A stretch of 39,799 nucleotides of DNA, from assembly GCA_002314645.1 (NCBI GenBank), contig DCGS01000035.1:9994-49792 (forward strand). Direction: 5' to 3'. The notes under the pieces were generated by a model, which saw only the letters and a program-made list of their open reading frames with translations, did not search any database and was not told where the DNA came from. The position numbers were made by a program, and so were the translations under genes. Position 1 is the stretch's first letter, and each line of letters opens with the position of its first letter. Source of the DNA: Ruminococcaceae bacterium UBA1772. Its GTDB lineage: Bacteria; Bacillota; Clostridia; Oscillospirales; Acutalibacteraceae. This document shows positions 32,250 through 39,799 of the stretch, one piece after another.

Positions 32250-33617
32250 GCGGGAGCAATTTTAGACAATGTGAATATGCCGTATAGTCCTGAAGCAGAG
32301 CAGGCAGTACTTGGTTCAATCCTCATTGATCCTTCTTGCCTTACTCTCATTCAGTCTAAAGGCTTTTCAACAGAATATTTCTTTCTACCTCAACACAAGG
32401 CAATTTATAATGCCATGCTCAAAATAGACTCAACTGGTGGAAGAATAGATCCACTTTTGGTTCTTGAGCACTTAAAGAATGAGAATGTGTACGATGAAGC
32501 TGCTGGTAAGAATTATCTCTTCCAGCTTTCACAGGCCGTTCCATCAACAGCAAACGTTGAGGCATATGCAAAAATAATAAAAGAGAAATTCTTTGTTCGT
32601 GCACTTATTGAGACATCAAGTGAAATACTTAGAGATGCAAGTGAAGAAGCTTCAGATCCAGACATGCTTCTTGACAGTGCCGAAACAAGAATTTACAACA
32701 TCCGTCAGGGTAAAAACACATCTGAAGCTTCAAAGCTTTCAGATATTGTTGTTGACAAGGTTATTGACCGACTCAACAAGCTTTCTTCTCCTGACAGAGA
32801 AAAATACCTGGGCTTTACAACAGGCTTCCAGGACTTAGACAAGGTAATATCTGGTCTTAACAAGTCCGACCTTATTATTGTCGGTGCTCGTCCTGCAATG
32901 GGTAAGACCAGCTTTGCACTCAACCTTGCAAGAAACGTTGCAGTAGTTGCAAAGAAGAAGGTTCTCTTCTTCTCTCTTGAAATGACAAAGGAACAGCTTG
33001 CTCAGCGTGTTATTTCAACAGAGGCTCGTATTAAGGGCCAGAAGATGAGAAACGGTAATCTTGATGAGGGTGACTGGACAAGACTTGCAACTGCAACTAG
33101 TGCACTTTCAACTGCTGAACTCTATTTTGATGACACATCAAATATTACAGTTAATGAAATGAAGGCTAAAATCCGTCGTATGAAGGATGTTGACTGTGTT
33201 ATCATTGACTACCTTCAGCTTATGAAATCTGGTTCTCGTGTAGAATCTCGTGTTCAGGAGGTTTCTGAAATTACAAGAAGCCTTAAGCTCATGGCTAAGG
33301 ACTTAAACGTGCCTGTAATTGTTTTGGCACAGCTTGCCCGTGGTACTGAGGCTCGTGGAAAGAGCCATAGACCACAGCTTTCTGACCTTCGTGAATCTGG
33401 TTCTATTGAGCAGGATGCTGATATTGTACTCATGCTCTACAGAGAAGACTACTACTCAAGTGGAGAAACAGATGTTCCAGAAATGGAAAAGGAAGTAAAT
33501 ACAGTTGAAATTATTGTAAGTAAGAACCGTCACGGTCCAACAGAGGACGTAAAACTTGCATGGAACGGTGAGTTTACTTTGTTTTCAGCAATAGAGAGGA
33601 AATACGATGAATTCTAA
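32250..33617 (+). CDS. dnaB: Replicative DNA helicase
   Basis: The hexameric helicase that moves 5'-3' at the fork. The N-terminal domain begins near Pro-Tyr-Ser-Pro-Glu-Ala-Glu-Gln-Ala-Val-Leu-Gly (about 11-22). The RecA-like domain has Walker A Gly-Ala-Arg-Pro-Ala-Met-Gly-Lys-Thr (about 212-220), Walker B ending Ile-Ile-Asp-Tyr-Leu-Gln-Leu-Met, and Asp-Leu-Arg-Glu-Ser-Gly-Ser-Ile-Glu-Gln-Asp-Ala-Asp near the end. The start is uncertain: GTG 32250 has GGGGTG (32235-32240) at a fair distance, while GTG 32238 would overlap that site. The length is about 455 residues, usual. Its last 11 bases overlap tilS. Confidence 0.95.
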   Translation, partial: AGAILDNVNMPYSPEAEQAVLGSILIDPSCLTLIQSKGFSTEYFFLPQHKAIYNAMLKIDSTGGRIDPLLVLEHLKNENVYDEAAGKNYLFQLSQAVPSTANVEAYAKIIKEKFFVRALIETSSEILRDASEEASDPDMLLDSAETRIYNIRQGKNTSEASKLSDIVVDKVIDRLNKLSSPDREKYLGFTTGFQDLDKVISGLNKSDLIIVGARPAMGKTSFALNLARNVAVVAKKKVLFFSLEMTKEQLAQRVISTEARIKGQKMRNGNLDEGDWTRLATATSALSTAELYFDDTSNITVNEMKAKIRRMKDVDCVIIDYLQLMKSGSRVESRVQEVSEITRSLKLMAKDLNVPVIVLAQLARGTEARGKSHRPQLSDLRESGSIEQDADIVLMLYREDYYSSGETDVPEMEKEVNTVEIIVSKNRHGPTEDVKLAWNGEFTLFSAIERKYDEF

Positions 33618-34962
33618 TTTGGTTTCACTTGTGCATGAAACCGTAGAGCGCTACAGTATGCTGGGTGCGGGACAGACCGTAATTGTTGGTCTGTCTGGCG
33701 GAGCAGATTCTGTGTCGCTCCTTCGTACACTTCATGCACTAAAAACTGAATATGATATTACTCTTGTAGCAGCTCACATTAACCACGGACTCCGTGGTGA
33801 GGAGGCAAAAAGGGACGAGGACTTTTCTAAAGGTCTTTGTGAAGAACTCGGAGTTCCTTTTCACGTTCTTCACGCAGACGTGCCTTCTCTTTCAAAAGAG
33901 AACGGAGAGTCCTTTGAGAGCTGTGGCAGAAGAGTAAGATATGAATTCTTCCAAAGACTTGCAAATGAGTACGGCAAGGACAAAACCGTCATTGCAACAG
34001 CTCACAATGCAAATGACAACGTTGAAACTATTATCTTTAACCTTTCAAGAGGTACTGGTCTTCGTGGCCTCTGTGGTATTCCACCAGTAAGAATGGAAAA
34101 CGACATAAAAGTCATAAGGCCAATCATTTCCTGTACAAGAGAGGAAATTGAAGACTACTTAAAGGAACTTGGTCAGGACTTTGTTACAGACAGTACAAAC
34201 TCAGATACTGACTACTCAAGAAATAGAATTAGACACAACATTATTCCTGAACTTCTTTCACTTAACGCTTCGGCGGTTTCAAATATTGGAAGATGTTCAG
34301 ACATAATAAGACAGGATGAGGCCTTCCTCAGCGACTGTGCAAAAGACCTCATGTCACGCGCAAGAGTGGACGAAGGGTTTAGCACAGAAGTATTAAGAGA
34401 AGCTCATCCAGCCATTTTAACAAGGGCTCTTCTTCTAATCCTTGGAGAAAACCAGGAGAAGAAGAATATTAAAATGGTTTTTGACCTTTGTCTTGAACCA
34501 AATGCCAAAGGCAAGGTTCAAGTACAGGGAGGGCAGTATGTTGTTGTGAAGAAGAACATACTAACTTTACCGAAGGTAGAAGAATCTGTGGTAACAGAAA
34601 ATTTTGAATATGCTTTCACGAAGGATGAATCGCTCCGTGAAAACAGTTTATTCGAAGTTCTAGATATTACGGTAAATGACATTGAACCAAGTCTACAGAA
34701 TGCTGTAGATTTTGATAAAATTGGGGACAAATTCATAATTAGAAACAGGCGTGAGGGAGACAAGTTTCGCGCTCCAAATAGGGGTGTAAACAAGAATCTT
34801 AAAAGTCTATTTCAAGAGGCGGGTATTGATGCCTCAAATAGAGCAAGTTTAAAAATTCTTGAAACAGATGGTGAAATTGCTTTTATTGAGAAAATTGGTC
34901 CAGCCCAGGGCTTTGTACCAAGTAAAAATACAAAGAAAGTTTTAGTTCTTAAACTTTCATAA
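33607..34962 (+). CDS. tilS: tRNA(Ile)-lysidine synthetase
   Basis: It adds lysine to C34 of tRNA-Ile(CAU) so that it reads AUA, using ATP. The PP-loop Ser30-Gly-Gly-Ala-Asp-Ser35 and the following Ala-Ala-His-Ile-Asn-His-Gly-Leu-Arg-Gly are intact, as is Ala-Thr-Ala-His-Asn-Ala-Asn-Asp-Asn. Domains about 1-215 (N-type ATPase), about 225-330 and a C-terminal tRNA-binding part (about 375-451, Arg-Arg-Glu-Gly-Asp-Lys-Phe) give the usual 451 residues. The ATG lies inside the end of dnaB with AGAGGAAA in front, which suggests coupled translation. Confidence 0.94.
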   Translation: MNSNLVSLVHETVERYSMLGAGQTVIVGLSGGADSVSLLRTLHALKTEYDITLVAAHINHGLRGEEAKRDEDFSKGLCEELGVPFHVLHADVPSLSKENGESFESCGRRVRYEFFQRLANEYGKDKTVIATAHNANDNVETIIFNLSRGTGLRGLCGIPPVRMENDIKVIRPIISCTREEIEDYLKELGQDFVTDSTNSDTDYSRNRIRHNIIPELLSLNASAVSNIGRCSDIIRQDEAFLSDCAKDLMSRARVDEGFSTEVLREAHPAILTRALLLILGENQEKKNIKMVFDLCLEPNAKGKVQVQGGQYVVVKKNILTLPKVEESVVTENFEYAFTKDESLRENSLFEVLDITVNDIEPSLQNAVDFDKIGDKFIIRNRREGDKFRAPNRGVNKNLKSLFQEAGIDASNRASLKILETDGEIAFIEKIGPAQGFVPSKNTKKVLVLKLS

Positions 34963-34973
34963 GGAGCACAAAT

Positions 34974-35528
34974 ATGTTTAGTGAAAACATGAAAGACGAC
35001 ATTGAGAGAGTTCTTCTTTGTGAAGAGGACATTCAAAAGATAGTAACTGATCTCGGTAAGAAAATCAGCGAGGACTACAAGGGTAAAAACCTTGTCCTTG
35101 TAAGTGTACTTAAGGGTTCTGTAGTATTTATGGCAGACCTTATGAGAGCAATTGACATTCCTTGTTCAATTGACTTCATGGTTGTTTCAAGCTACGGTTC
35201 TGGCACATCTAGTTCAGGTGTTGTAAAAATTATTAAAGACCTTGACTTAAACCTTGATGGCCTTGACCTTCTCATTGTTGAAGACATACTCGACACTGGA
35301 AGAACACTTGCATCGCTCATTGAAATTCTTAAAATGAGGAATCCATCATCTGTAAAGATATGCACATTCCTTGATAAGCCTGATAGAAGAATTGCTGATA
35401 TTGAGGCTGATTATATTGGGGCTAAGGTCCCAGACGAATTCGTAGTTGGCTATGGCCTTGACTACGATGAAAGATTTAGGAATTTACCTTATGTAGGTGT
35501 TGTAAAGCCTGAGGTATATGGCGCTTAA
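34974..35528 (+). CDS. hpt: Hypoxanthine phosphoribosyltransferase
   Basis: It makes IMP (and GMP) from purine bases and PRPP. The PRPP-binding signature Ile-Val-Glu-Asp-Ile-Leu-Asp-Thr-Gly-Arg-Thr-Leu lies at about 101-112. Val-Leu-Lys-Gly-Ser-Val-Val-Phe-Met (about 45-53) and the C-terminal Phe-Val-Val-Gly-Tyr-Gly-Leu-Asp-Tyr-Asp-Glu are also typical. The 184-residue length is usual. AAGGAG at 34961-34966 supports the ATG. The order tilS-hpt-ftsH is conserved in Firmicutes. Confidence 0.96.
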   Translation: MFSENMKDDIERVLLCEEDIQKIVTDLGKKISEDYKGKNLVLVSVLKGSVVFMADLMRAIDIPCSIDFMVVSSYGSGTSSSGVVKIIKDLDLNLDGLDLLIVEDILDTGRTLASLIEILKMRNPSSVKICTFLDKPDRRIADIEADYIGAKVPDEFVVGYGLDYDERFRNLPYVGVVKPEVYGA

Positions 35529-35542
35529 GGGAGGCGAATAAG

Positions 35543-38431
35543 TTGGAAAATAAGGATAAGAACGGCAAGAAGATGGATCAAGGCCCACAGCGCAGTATCT
35601 TTGCCACAATGCTTTGGGTAATACTCTCTGCACTTATGGTAGTAGCTCTTGTGTATTCCCTTAAAATGGATACAAAAGTGACGAACGATTCATACTACCA
35701 AATAGTGGATTACTTTGATAAAGGACAAATTACAGAGTACTCTCTTAACATGAGTTCAAGAAAACTCACCTATACACTTAAGGGAGAAAAGACTAAGAGA
35801 ACTTACACAGTTCCTAACGTTTCACTCTTCGTAGAAGATGTTCACAAGGACATTCGAGAATACAACAAAGCTCATCCAGATGCTCAAATTAAGATGAACT
35901 ATGTTGCGGGCACATCAGGTTCTTGGGTTGCACAGCTTCTTCCAATGGTTGGAATGCTTATTATTTGTGCAATTCTTCTTTGGTGGTTATTCAAGAAGAT
36001 GAATAACAGCGTAATGAATGAAAACAACAGGACAATGGCCTTTGGTAAGGCTCGTCTTAAATCCAACGATGACGAAGAAAGAAAAACTACATTTGACGAC
36101 GTTGCAGGTGTAGATGAGGAAAAAGAAGATCTCCAGGAAATTGTTGAATTCCTTCGTGCTCCAGAAAAATTCAACGACCTTGGTGCAAGAATTCCAAAGG
36201 GCGTGCTTCTTGTTGGCCCTCCAGGTACAGGTAAAACTCTTCTTGCTCGTGCAGTTGCTGGTGAAGCAGATGCAACATTCCTTTCAATTTCAGGTTCTGA
36301 CTTCGTTGAAATGTATGTTGGTGTTGGTGCTAGCCGTGTACGTGACCTCTTTGAAACAGCTAAGAAGAACGTACCTGCCATTGTATTCATAGATGAAATT
36401 GATGCCGTAGGTCGTCACCGTGGTGCCGGAATGGGCGGCGGACACGACGAACGTGAGCAGACATTGAACCAGCTCCTTGTTGAAATGGATGGTTTCGGTG
36501 CAAACGTAGGCGTAATCATTATTGCTGCAACAAATAGACCTGACATCTTAGACCCAGCTCTTCTTCGTCCAGGTCGTTTTGACAGACAGGTTACAGTTAA
36601 CCATCCTGACGTACTTGGCCGTGAGGCAATTCTTAAGGTTCATGCAAGAAACAAGCCAATAGGCCCAGATGTTAGCCTTTCTGAAATTGCTCGTGCAACA
36701 AGCGGATTTACAGGTGCAGACCTTGAAAATCTTCTTAACGAAGCTGCTCTTCTTGCTGCAAGAAGAAACAAAAAGGCAATTACAAAGGTAGACATTGAAG
36801 AGGCAACAATTAAGGTTGTTGTTGGTACTGAAAAGAAATCTAAGAAGATTACAGATAAAGAAAAGCGTCTTACAGCATACCATGAGTCTGGTCACGCAAT
36901 TACAAACTTCTACCTTGAAGATTTGGATCCTGTTCACCAGATTTCAATTATTCCAAGAGGTCGTGCAGGCGGTTACACAATGTCTCTTCCAAAGGAAGAC
37001 AAGAGCTATGCGTCAAAGAACCACATGCTCAACGAACTTGTTACACTTCTTGGTGGACGTGTAGCTGAGGCCATAGTTCTTGGCGACGTTTCAACTGGTG
37101 CATCAAATGACATTGAAAGAGCAACAAACATTGCTCGTTCAATGATTACTAAATATGGTATGAGTGAAAAGCTCGGACCAATCTGCTATGGCGATGACAA
37201 CGAAGAAGTATTCCTTGGTAAGAACTACAACCACATGAGAAATTACTCAGAGGATACTGCTTCTGAAATTGACAAGGAAATTAATCGCCTTGTAACAACT
37301 GCATATGACAGAGCAGAAGAAATTCTTCGTGAGCATATTGACCAGCTTTATAAGCTTGCTGGATTCCTTATAAGCTATGAAAAGATTGACGGCGAAGTAT
37401 TTAAGATGGTTATGACAGACGATAACTTTGACGTTGATGCCTACATGAAGGACAAGGAAGACACAATGCTTAAGCTTCTTGATTCAAAGGAAGATTCTGC
37501 AAAGGATTCTACAGAAGAAGATGAAGATGTTATCTTAATTCATGCTCCAGATCCTTTTAAGAACAAATTCAATAAAGAGCCTGAAGAAAAAGTTGAAGAA
37601 ATTGTAGAAGCAGAAGAAGTAGAAGAAGTAACTCCTGTTGTTTCAGAGCCTGAAGAGGTTGAAATTAAACCACTTGATACAAGCTCTGACATTACAAATG
37701 TTACTCTCAGTGAAGCAGAAATTGCTTTCATGAAGGAACTTGAAAATGAAAACAAAGCTCCTGTAGTAGAGGAAAAGAAGCCTGAAAAGAAGTCTAAGAC
37801 TAAGAAACAGCCAAAGGCTGAGAAGCAGACAAAGACTGAAAGGAAGGTAGATGCTCCAGCTAAAGAAAGCAAGGGCAAAAAGTCAAAGAAGACAAAGAAG
37901 TCTAAGAATGATGACTCTGATTCTTCTGACAGATCAAAGGTATTTGACGGTTCTGAGTTTCAGGTAGAGGATATTCCAGAGAAGGCACTTTCTCTTACAT
38001 CTTCAATTCCTGAAGTTGAACTTACTACAAGTACTCTTGTAGAGCCTGAAACTGTTGAAATGCCAGCGGAGCCTTTTGTTACAGATGAGGACAGCAGTGT
38101 TGACGTTTTACCTACTCTTGAAATGGAACCACTGAACATTGGCGGTTTCATTAACAATATGAGTAGCTTTAACAATGACATTTTACCTGTATCTGATACA
38201 GAGTTTTCATTAGAGCCAGAGGTAACACTTTCTGAAGAACCTACAGTAGATGAAGAAGCTGAGTATGACTCAAACTTCAACTACGAAGAGGAAAAGAATG
38301 CGGGACATTTCACAGAGAATGATGAAATCTTTGCACTCTATGAGCTCTTAAAGCAAACTCGTGACATTACAGAAAAAGCCGAAGAGGATGTTGTTGACTG
38401 GAAGGAAACATTAACCGATGATGGCGAATAA
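35543..38431 (+). CDS. ftsH: ATP-dependent zinc metalloprotease FtsH with long C-terminal tail
   Basis: A hexameric membrane AAA+ protease. Membrane segments lie at about 20-41 and 130-151, with an outer domain between them. AAA motifs: Walker A Gly-Pro-Pro-Gly-Thr-Gly-Lys-Thr (about 225-232), Walker B Phe-Ile-Asp-Glu-Ile-Asp (about 280-285), arginine finger Arg-Pro-Gly-Arg-Phe-Asp-Arg. The zinc site is His-Glu-Ser-Gly-His (about 446-450). The protease core ends near residue 640, but the protein goes on to 962. The extra 320 residues are acidic (Glu/Asp/Val/Pro) with a Lys-rich island (about 745-795) and a helical end (about 930-958, Tyr-Glu-Leu-Leu-Lys-Gln). Usual FtsH is 600-680 residues. 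The start is TTG 35543 with GGGAGG (35529-35534). A terminator follows. Confidence 0.95.
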   Translation: MENKDKNGKKMDQGPQRSIFATMLWVILSALMVVALVYSLKMDTKVTNDSYYQIVDYFDKGQITEYSLNMSSRKLTYTLKGEKTKRTYTVPNVSLFVEDVHKDIREYNKAHPDAQIKMNYVAGTSGSWVAQLLPMVGMLIICAILLWWLFKKMNNSVMNENNRTMAFGKARLKSNDDEERKTTFDDVAGVDEEKEDLQEIVEFLRAPEKFNDLGARIPKGVLLVGPPGTGKTLLARAVAGEADATFLSISGSDFVEMYVGVGASRVRDLFETAKKNVPAIVFIDEIDAVGRHRGAGMGGGHDEREQTLNQLLVEMDGFGANVGVIIIAATNRPDILDPALLRPGRFDRQVTVNHPDVLGREAILKVHARNKPIGPDVSLSEIARATSGFTGADLENLLNEAALLAARRNKKAITKVDIEEATIKVVVGTEKKSKKITDKEKRLTAYHESGHAITNFYLEDLDPVHQISIIPRGRAGGYTMSLPKEDKSYASKNHMLNELVTLLGGRVAEAIVLGDVSTGASNDIERATNIARSMITKYGMSEKLGPICYGDDNEEVFLGKNYNHMRNYSEDTASEIDKEINRLVTTAYDRAEEILREHIDQLYKLAGFLISYEKIDGEVFKMVMTDDNFDVDAYMKDKEDTMLKLLDSKEDSAKDSTEEDEDVILIHAPDPFKNKFNKEPEEKVEEIVEAEEVEEVTPVVSEPEEVEIKPLDTSSDITNVTLSEAEIAFMKELENENKAPVVEEKKPEKKSKTKKQPKAEKQTKTERKVDAPAKESKGKKSKKTKKSKNDDSDSSDRSKVFDGSEFQVEDIPEKALSLTSSIPEVELTTSTLVEPETVEMPAEPFVTDEDSSVDVLPTLEMEPLNIGGFINNMSSFNNDILPVSDTEFSLEPEVTLSEEPTVDEEAEYDSNFNYEEEKNAGHFTENDEIFALYELLKQTRDITEKAEEDVVDWKETLTDDGE

Positions 38432-38440
38432 ATAAAAAAT

Positions 38441-38471
38441 GCGTAGTAGCTTCTGCTGCTACGCTTTTTTA
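38441..38471 (+). terminator. Terminator after ftsH
   Basis: Arms 38441-38450 and 38455-38464 pair over 10 bases with one G-T wobble, loop TTCT, followed by TTTTTT (38465-38470) and preceded by an A run. It closes the rnjA-to-ftsH block. Confidence 0.87.
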
Positions 38472-38501
38472 TTTTACTAATATTAAGCCTTTAGCCATTG
38501 G

Positions 38502-38531
38502 TTGACAAAAACACTATATATAGTATACAAT
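38502..38531 (+). promoter_or_regulatory. Promoter for the GyrB/ParE-like gene
   Basis: TTGACA at 38502-38507, then TATACA at 38524-38529 (spacer 16) or TACAAT at 38526-38531 (spacer 18). The spacer holds a perfect 12-base palindrome (ACTATATATAGT, 38512-38523), a possible repressor site or just AT-rich sequence. Confidence 0.65.
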
Positions 38532-38564
38532 GTGTATTTGTATTGGAATATTTTGGAGGCATGT

Positions 38565-39799
38565 ATGGCTAGAAAGACAGAATATACGAACGACAATATA
38601 AGCCAGCTTAAAGGCGCTGACAGAGTAAGAAAACGTCCTGCCGTTATCTTCGGTTCAGACGGAATAGACGGTTGCCAGCATTCATTTTTTGAAATTCTCT
38701 CAAACTCAATAGACGAGGCAAGAGAAGGATATGGTGACAAGATTGTTGTAACTCGTTACCTTGATCATTCAATTGAAGTAGAGGACCACGGTCGTGGTAT
38801 TCCTATGGACTACAATGAAAAGGAAAAGGAGTACAACTGGAAGCTTGTCTTCTGTGAAATGTACGCTGGTGGTAAATATAACACAAACGATGCTGCGGGA
38901 ATTTATGAATTTTCCCTCGGCCTTAATGGTCTTGGCCTTTGTGCCACTCAGTACTCATCTGAATACATGGATGCTGAAATCCACAGAGATGGCACAACCT
39001 ATACAATGCACTTTGAAAAGGGTAATCCAGTAGGAGAACTAAAAAAGGAACCATATAATAAAAAACAGACTGGTTCTAAAATCCGTTGGATGCCAGATAT
39101 GGAAGTATTTACTGACATCAATATTCCACTTGAATACTATCAAGAAACAATTAAGCGCCAGGCAATTGTTAACCCTGGTATTACATTTATATTAAAGGAC
39201 CAAATTGGTGGCAATTCATATGACACATATGAATATGTATATGAGCACGGTATTTCAGACTTTGTAAAAGAAATTACTGGAGACGAAGCGTTCACTCAGG
39301 TTCAGTTCTGGAACACAGAACGTCAGGGTCGTGACCGTGAGGACAGACCTGAATACAAGGTTGTAATTAATGCTGCCGTTGCATTCTCAAACAAGCACCA
39401 AATAAAAGAGTACTATCATAACTCTTCTTGGCTTGAACATGGTGGTGCGCCAGAGAAGGCTGTAAAGAGTGCATTTGTTTCTCAAATAGATGCATACCTC
39501 AAAGCAAACAACAAATATACAAAGGCAGATTCTAAAATTACAATGCAAGATATTGATGACTGTCTTTGCATAGTTATTTCAAGCTTCTCAACTCAGACTT
39601 CTTATGAAAACCAAACTAAGAAGGCAATTACAAACAAGTTCATTCAGGAAGCAATGACTGAATTCTTCAAGCATTCTCTTGAAGTTTACTTCATAGAGAA
39701 TAAGCTTGATGCAGATAAAATAACAGACCAGGTTCTCATTAACATGAGAAGCCGTGTTAAGGCAGAGACAACAAGAGTAAGTATTAAGAAGACTCTTAC
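38565..39799 (+). CDS. Type IIA topoisomerase B subunit (GyrB/ParE family), divergent, partial
   Basis: The reading frame runs open from ATG 38565 (GGAGG at 38555-38559) past the window edge, giving the first 411 residues. It is the ATPase half of a GyrB/ParE-type subunit. GHKL motifs: Glu-Ile-Leu-Ser-Asn-Ser-Ile-Asp-Glu-Ala (about 44-53), Glu-Asp-His-Gly-Arg-Gly-Ile-Pro (about 73-80), and a lid Gly-Leu-Asn-Gly-Leu-Gly-Leu (about 119-125) where standard GyrB/ParE has Gly-Gly-Leu-His-Gly-Val-Gly. The catalytic Gln-Thr-Lys is present in the transducer part (about 348-350), so ATP hydrolysis looks possible. Whether it is the cell's main TopoIV subunit or an extra paralogue cannot be told; the partner A subunit would be expected just downstream. 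Confidence 0.85.
   Translation, partial: MARKTEYTNDNISQLKGADRVRKRPAVIFGSDGIDGCQHSFFEILSNSIDEAREGYGDKIVVTRYLDHSIEVEDHGRGIPMDYNEKEKEYNWKLVFCEMYAGGKYNTNDAAGIYEFSLGLNGLGLCATQYSSEYMDAEIHRDGTTYTMHFEKGNPVGELKKEPYNKKQTGSKIRWMPDMEVFTDINIPLEYYQETIKRQAIVNPGITFILKDQIGGNSYDTYEYVYEHGISDFVKEITGDEAFTQVQFWNTERQGRDREDRPEYKVVINAAVAFSNKHQIKEYYHNSSWLEHGGAPEKAVKSAFVSQIDAYLKANNKYTKADSKITMQDIDDCLCIVISSFSTQTSYENQTKKAITNKFIQEAMTEFFKHSLEVYFIENKLDADKITDQVLINMRSRVKAETTRVSIKKTL

Overview
The window is about 40 kb of chromosome from a low-GC, endospore-forming Clostridia-type Firmicute. The gene order and the style of the proteins suggest a gut Oscillospirales/Ruminococcaceae-like organism; that placement is inference. The evidence for sporulation is direct: a GerW/YtfJ protein, a 24-residue SpoVM, a SPOCS (DUF3794)-LysM protein and SpoIVA. 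Nearly all genes are on the + strand; rnhA is the only one seen on the - strand. No tRNA, rRNA, CRISPR array, insertion sequence or prophage was recognised. No stretch over 300 bases lacks a gene; the longest gap is 244 bases, before the first SipW-like peptidase.

Layout. (1) 1-4613: the tail of an unknown gene, then gerW/ytfJ, a D-Ala-D-Ala carboxypeptidase, rluB-type pseudouridine synthase, yicC, remA, gmk and rpoZ. (2) 4648-15187: a tight housekeeping operon priA-def-fmt-yugP-like-rsmB-rlmN-stp-pknB-rsgA, covering replication restart, formyl-Met handling, rRNA modification, Ser/Thr kinase/phosphatase signalling and ribosome assembly. (3) 15239-18439: a spore-coat block spoVM / SPOCS-LysM / spoIVA. 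SpoVM is the membrane anchor of SpoIVA in Bacillus, so the anchor and the ATPase scaffold sit in one block. (4) 18586-25385: an accessory surface locus. Two different SipW-like (Ser-His) signal peptidases flank a small TasA/camelysin-like protein, two membrane-spanning proteins with large cytoplasmic N-terminal parts and TasA-like outer parts, and a 744-residue protein made of two tandem glycine-rich modules. It has its own promoters and strong internal and terminal hairpins. This is the part of the window most likely to hold an undescribed system.

(5) 25384-27913: rnhA on the opposite strand, then a single-gene unit for a GDP-mannose pyrophosphorylase/phosphomannomutase-like fusion in which both expected active-site signatures look lost. 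(6) 28048-38431: rnjA, gdpP, rplI, dnaB, tilS, hpt and ftsH, a core block common in Firmicutes. FtsH carries an unusual low-complexity cytoplasmic tail of about 320 residues. (7) 38565-end: the start of a divergent GyrB/ParE-family ATPase subunit, cut by the window edge.

Start codons were reassigned in many genes from ribosome binding sites. TTG is used often (D-Ala-D-Ala carboxypeptidase, fmt, rlmN, one surface gene, gdpP, ftsH). All functional names come from motif and synteny recognition by eye; no database search was possible.
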